A stretch of DNA of 9,184 bases, taken from NCBI GenBank assembly GCA_945871455.1, contig CAMBXJ010000145.1:1-9184 (forward strand). The letters run 5' to 3'. Origin of the DNA: Asaia bogorensis. GTDB taxonomy: Bacteria; Pseudomonadota; Alphaproteobacteria; Acetobacterales; Acetobacteraceae. Made by a program: the position numbers and the translations under genes. Below, piece by piece: positions 8,006 to 9,184 of this stretch. The number at the start of each line of letters is the position of its first letter. Position 1 is the first letter of the stretch. The notes below the pieces were generated by a model, which searched no databases, was not told the origin of the DNA, and worked only from the letters and a program-made list of their open reading frames with translations.

Positions 8006-8107
8006 CTCACCGAAGGCGCGGCCCGCCTACCCCGGTGAGCGGCCCCCTCGCGGAACAACGAGGACGCGTCCGCGCGCCGGTTGAAAATCGCCTTCGGTGC
8101 ATTTTTT
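8006..8107 (+). promoter_or_regulatory. Competing inverted repeats followed by T6 (terminator or attenuator candidate)
   Basis: CACCGAAGGCG (8008-8018) is the exact reverse complement of CGCCTTCGGTG (8089-8099), which ends two bases before TTTTTT (8102-8107). The 70-base interior contains CCTCG/CGAGG (8046-8063) and the palindrome GGACGCGTCC (8062-8071). The same left arm can instead fold locally: CTCACCG (8006-8012) with CGGTGAG (8033-8039), plus AGGCG/CGCCT (8014-8028). The two folds exclude each other. This could be the nuo terminator with a branched loop, or a leader control element of the downstream gene. It may also be chance in GC-rich DNA. Confidence 0.35.
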
Positions 8108-8188
8108 GGTTGTGCCCACTATGGGTAGCCGGGCAACACGACGGCGGAAACGACATCGGACCCGCAACCTGGCGGCGACTCGCCATCT

Positions 8189-8193
8189 AGGGA
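8189..8193 (+). promoter_or_regulatory. Ribosome binding site of the glycosyltransferase gene
   Basis: AGGGA stands 7 bases before the ATG at 8201 and is the only good ribosome site near the start of the conserved frame. It supports MSRLAICAIFKNE as the true N-terminus. Confidence 0.6.
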
Positions 8194-8200
8194 CAGAAAC

Positions 8201-9184
8201 ATGAGCCGGCTGGCCATCTGCGCCATCTTCAAGAATGAAGCGGCGTTCCTGCTCGAATGGATCGCGTATCACCGTGTCGTCGGCTTCGATCATTTCTATC
8301 TGTACGACAACGACAGCACCGACGGTGGCGCCGACCTGATCCGGCAATCCGGACTGGCCCCGCACGTAACCCTGACCCAATGGTCGGCGCGCCCGGGCCA
8401 GATCCCCGCCTATCGGCACTTCATCGATCACCGCGTCCAGGAATGCGATTGGGTCGCCTTTATCGACCTCGACGAGTTCCTGCTCCCCCTTCAGGAACGC
8501 TCCGTCAGGCCCTTGCTGGATCGCATCCCATCCGCCTCCGCCATGCTGGTGCAGTGGCGGATATTCGGCCCGTCGGGCTGGGACCAGCGCCCCGAAGGCC
8601 TCGTCATCGACAATTACACCATGCGCACGAACGATAATTTCAGTGCCAATCGCCACATGAAATCCATCGTCCGCTGCGCCGATCTGGTGGACGTAACCGA
8701 CAATCCCCATCAGTTCAGCCTCCGCGGTCAGGCCTGCGATACAATCGGGCGGTCGATCCCGAATATCCCCATCCAGGAGAACCCTTGTCACGAGGCACTG
8801 GTCATCAACCACTACCAAACCCGGTCCCGTCAGGACTGGTTCGAAAAGCTGGATCGCGGCAGAGCCGACACCGACAAGCAGGAAATGGCCTACCGGTCCC
8901 ACCTGATCAAACATTTCGAGGACATGTCGACCGTCCTGGACGAGACGATCCGCGCCTTCGCCGACGAGGTACGGGAAACCCTGGCCGCTGCCGCGACCGG
9001 CGCCCCCGAAGAACCTGTATCCGCCGATCCCCTCCCCGAATCCGACCCTGCCTGGACCACGCAAGGTGGCTCGGCATGGCGCCATCGAGACGGGCTCGCC
9101 ATGGTCTACCGAGACAATGGTCGCCCCGGTCTGCCGTGGGTGAGCGCGCTTCGCGGGTCCGCCGCGGGCCTGGTGGACCCGAGT
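8201..9184 (+). CDS. Glycosyltransferase, GT2/GT92-like (Glyco_tranf_2_4 type), 3' end outside window
   Basis: The frame stays open for 328 codons to the window edge, so the gene is incomplete at its 3' end. The N-terminus AICAIFKNEAAFLLEWIAYH (5-24) followed by YLYDNDSTDGG (34-43) is the signature start of GT-A glycosyltransferases of the Glyco_tranf_2_4/GT92 kind, where KNE and DNDSTDG help bind the nucleotide sugar. FIDLDEFLLP (87-96) holds the DxD metal site (Asp89, Asp91). Lys154 in RHMKSIV, INHY (202-205) and RSRQDWFEKLDRGRAD (208-223) are also family-like. No signal peptide or membrane helix is seen, so a cytoplasmic enzyme acting on a surface polysaccharide or glycan is likely; the substrate cannot be told. 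After about residue 265 an Ala/Pro-rich linker leads to a Trp/Arg/Gly-rich stretch (284-328) of unknown role. Codons such as ATA, AGA, CGA and GTA are more frequent than in the nuo genes, consistent with lower expression or separate origin. Confidence 0.85.
   Translation, partial: MSRLAICAIFKNEAAFLLEWIAYHRVVGFDHFYLYDNDSTDGGADLIRQSGLAPHVTLTQWSARPGQIPAYRHFIDHRVQECDWVAFIDLDEFLLPLQERSVRPLLDRIPSASAMLVQWRIFGPSGWDQRPEGLVIDNYTMRTNDNFSANRHMKSIVRCADLVDVTDNPHQFSLRGQACDTIGRSIPNIPIQENPCHEALVINHYQTRSRQDWFEKLDRGRADTDKQEMAYRSHLIKHFEDMSTVLDETIRAFADEVRETLAAAATGAPEEPVSADPLPESDPAWTTQGGSAWRHRDGLAMVYRDNGRPGLPWVSALRGSAAGLVDPS

Larger units (their letters stand above)
7891..8200. other. Intergenic region after nuoN with several inverted repeats
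   Basis: I see no convincing gene in these 310 bases. An open frame at 7957-8190 has no ribosome site and an Arg/Pro-rich, family-less product. The region holds CGCAC/GTGCG (7906-7930) with an inner CCGT/ACGG, the hairpin pair at 7959-7995, the structure at 8006-8107, a small CCCA-CTA-TGGG stem (8115-8125) and a TGGCG/CGCCA stem (8170-8185) just before the next ribosome site. A/T-rich sequence occurs only around 8081-8113, where TTGAAA (8081-8086) could be part of a promoter for the downstream gene, but no well-placed -10 box is seen. The nuo transcript probably ends, and the next gene's transcript probably begins, within this gap. Confidence 0.6.

Noticed and set aside
7957..8190. 77-codon open frame in the gap after nuoN
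   Set aside because: No Shine-Dalgarno sequence, Arg/Pro-rich product without family resemblance, and it runs through the inverted repeats.
8027..9085. Minus-strand open frame (352 codons) opposite the glycosyltransferase
   Set aside because: The plus-strand frame carries clear KNE, DNDSTDG and DLDEF motifs; the opposite frame shows no family features and is a shadow.
1..9184. CRISPR array, tRNA, rRNA or insertion sequence
   Set aside because: No regularly spaced direct repeats, no tRNA cloverleaf or rRNA sequence and no transposase were recognised on either strand.

Overview
The window is a GC-rich piece of a bacterial chromosome carrying the distal half of a nuo operon, which encodes proton-pumping NADH:quinone oxidoreductase (respiratory complex I). 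It is followed by an intergenic region and the start of an unrelated glycosyltransferase gene. Every gene recognised lies on the plus strand. The gene order (nuoG end, H, I, J, K, L, M, N), the compact 162-residue NuoI, and the sequence style of NuoK and NuoH point to an alphaproteobacterium. Short GGGGC-type hairpins between nuoJ and nuoK make me lean towards Rhodospirillales/Acetobacteraceae, but that is inference only.

Bases 1-201 are the C-terminal end of nuoG. From 208 to 7890 come nuoH, nuoI, nuoJ, nuoK, nuoL, nuoM and nuoN, all intact, with the residues expected for quinone-site structure (NuoH), two 4Fe-4S clusters (NuoI) and proton translocation (buried Glu/Lys/His in NuoK, L, M and N). 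Most junctions are tight: nuoI/J overlap as ATGA, nuoM/N as TGATG, nuoK/L are 1 base apart and nuoL/M are 4 bases apart. NuoG and NuoI belong to the peripheral electron-transfer arm. NuoH joins that arm to the membrane. NuoJ, K, L, M and N form the proton-pumping membrane arm.

The exception is the nuoJ-nuoK junction (2433-2687). It holds a highly ordered palindromic element of about 233 bp: a central perfect 21-bp inverted repeat flanked on each side by three short hairpins, all six with 3-base loops. The two halves are imperfect inverted copies of each other, and where they differ the hairpin stems carry matching changes that keep the pairing. This is the most unusual object in the window. 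It looks like a REP/MITE-type repeat that now forms part of the nuo transcript.

After nuoN, 310 bases (7891-8200) hold no convincing gene but several inverted repeats. One is an 11-bp long-range stem ending two bases before a T6 run, and its left arm can instead form a local hairpin. From 8201 to the window edge, an open frame of 328 codons encodes a GT-A-type glycosyltransferase with KNE, DNDSTDG and DLDEF motifs. It was probably acquired or rearranged next to nuo and is not part of complex I.
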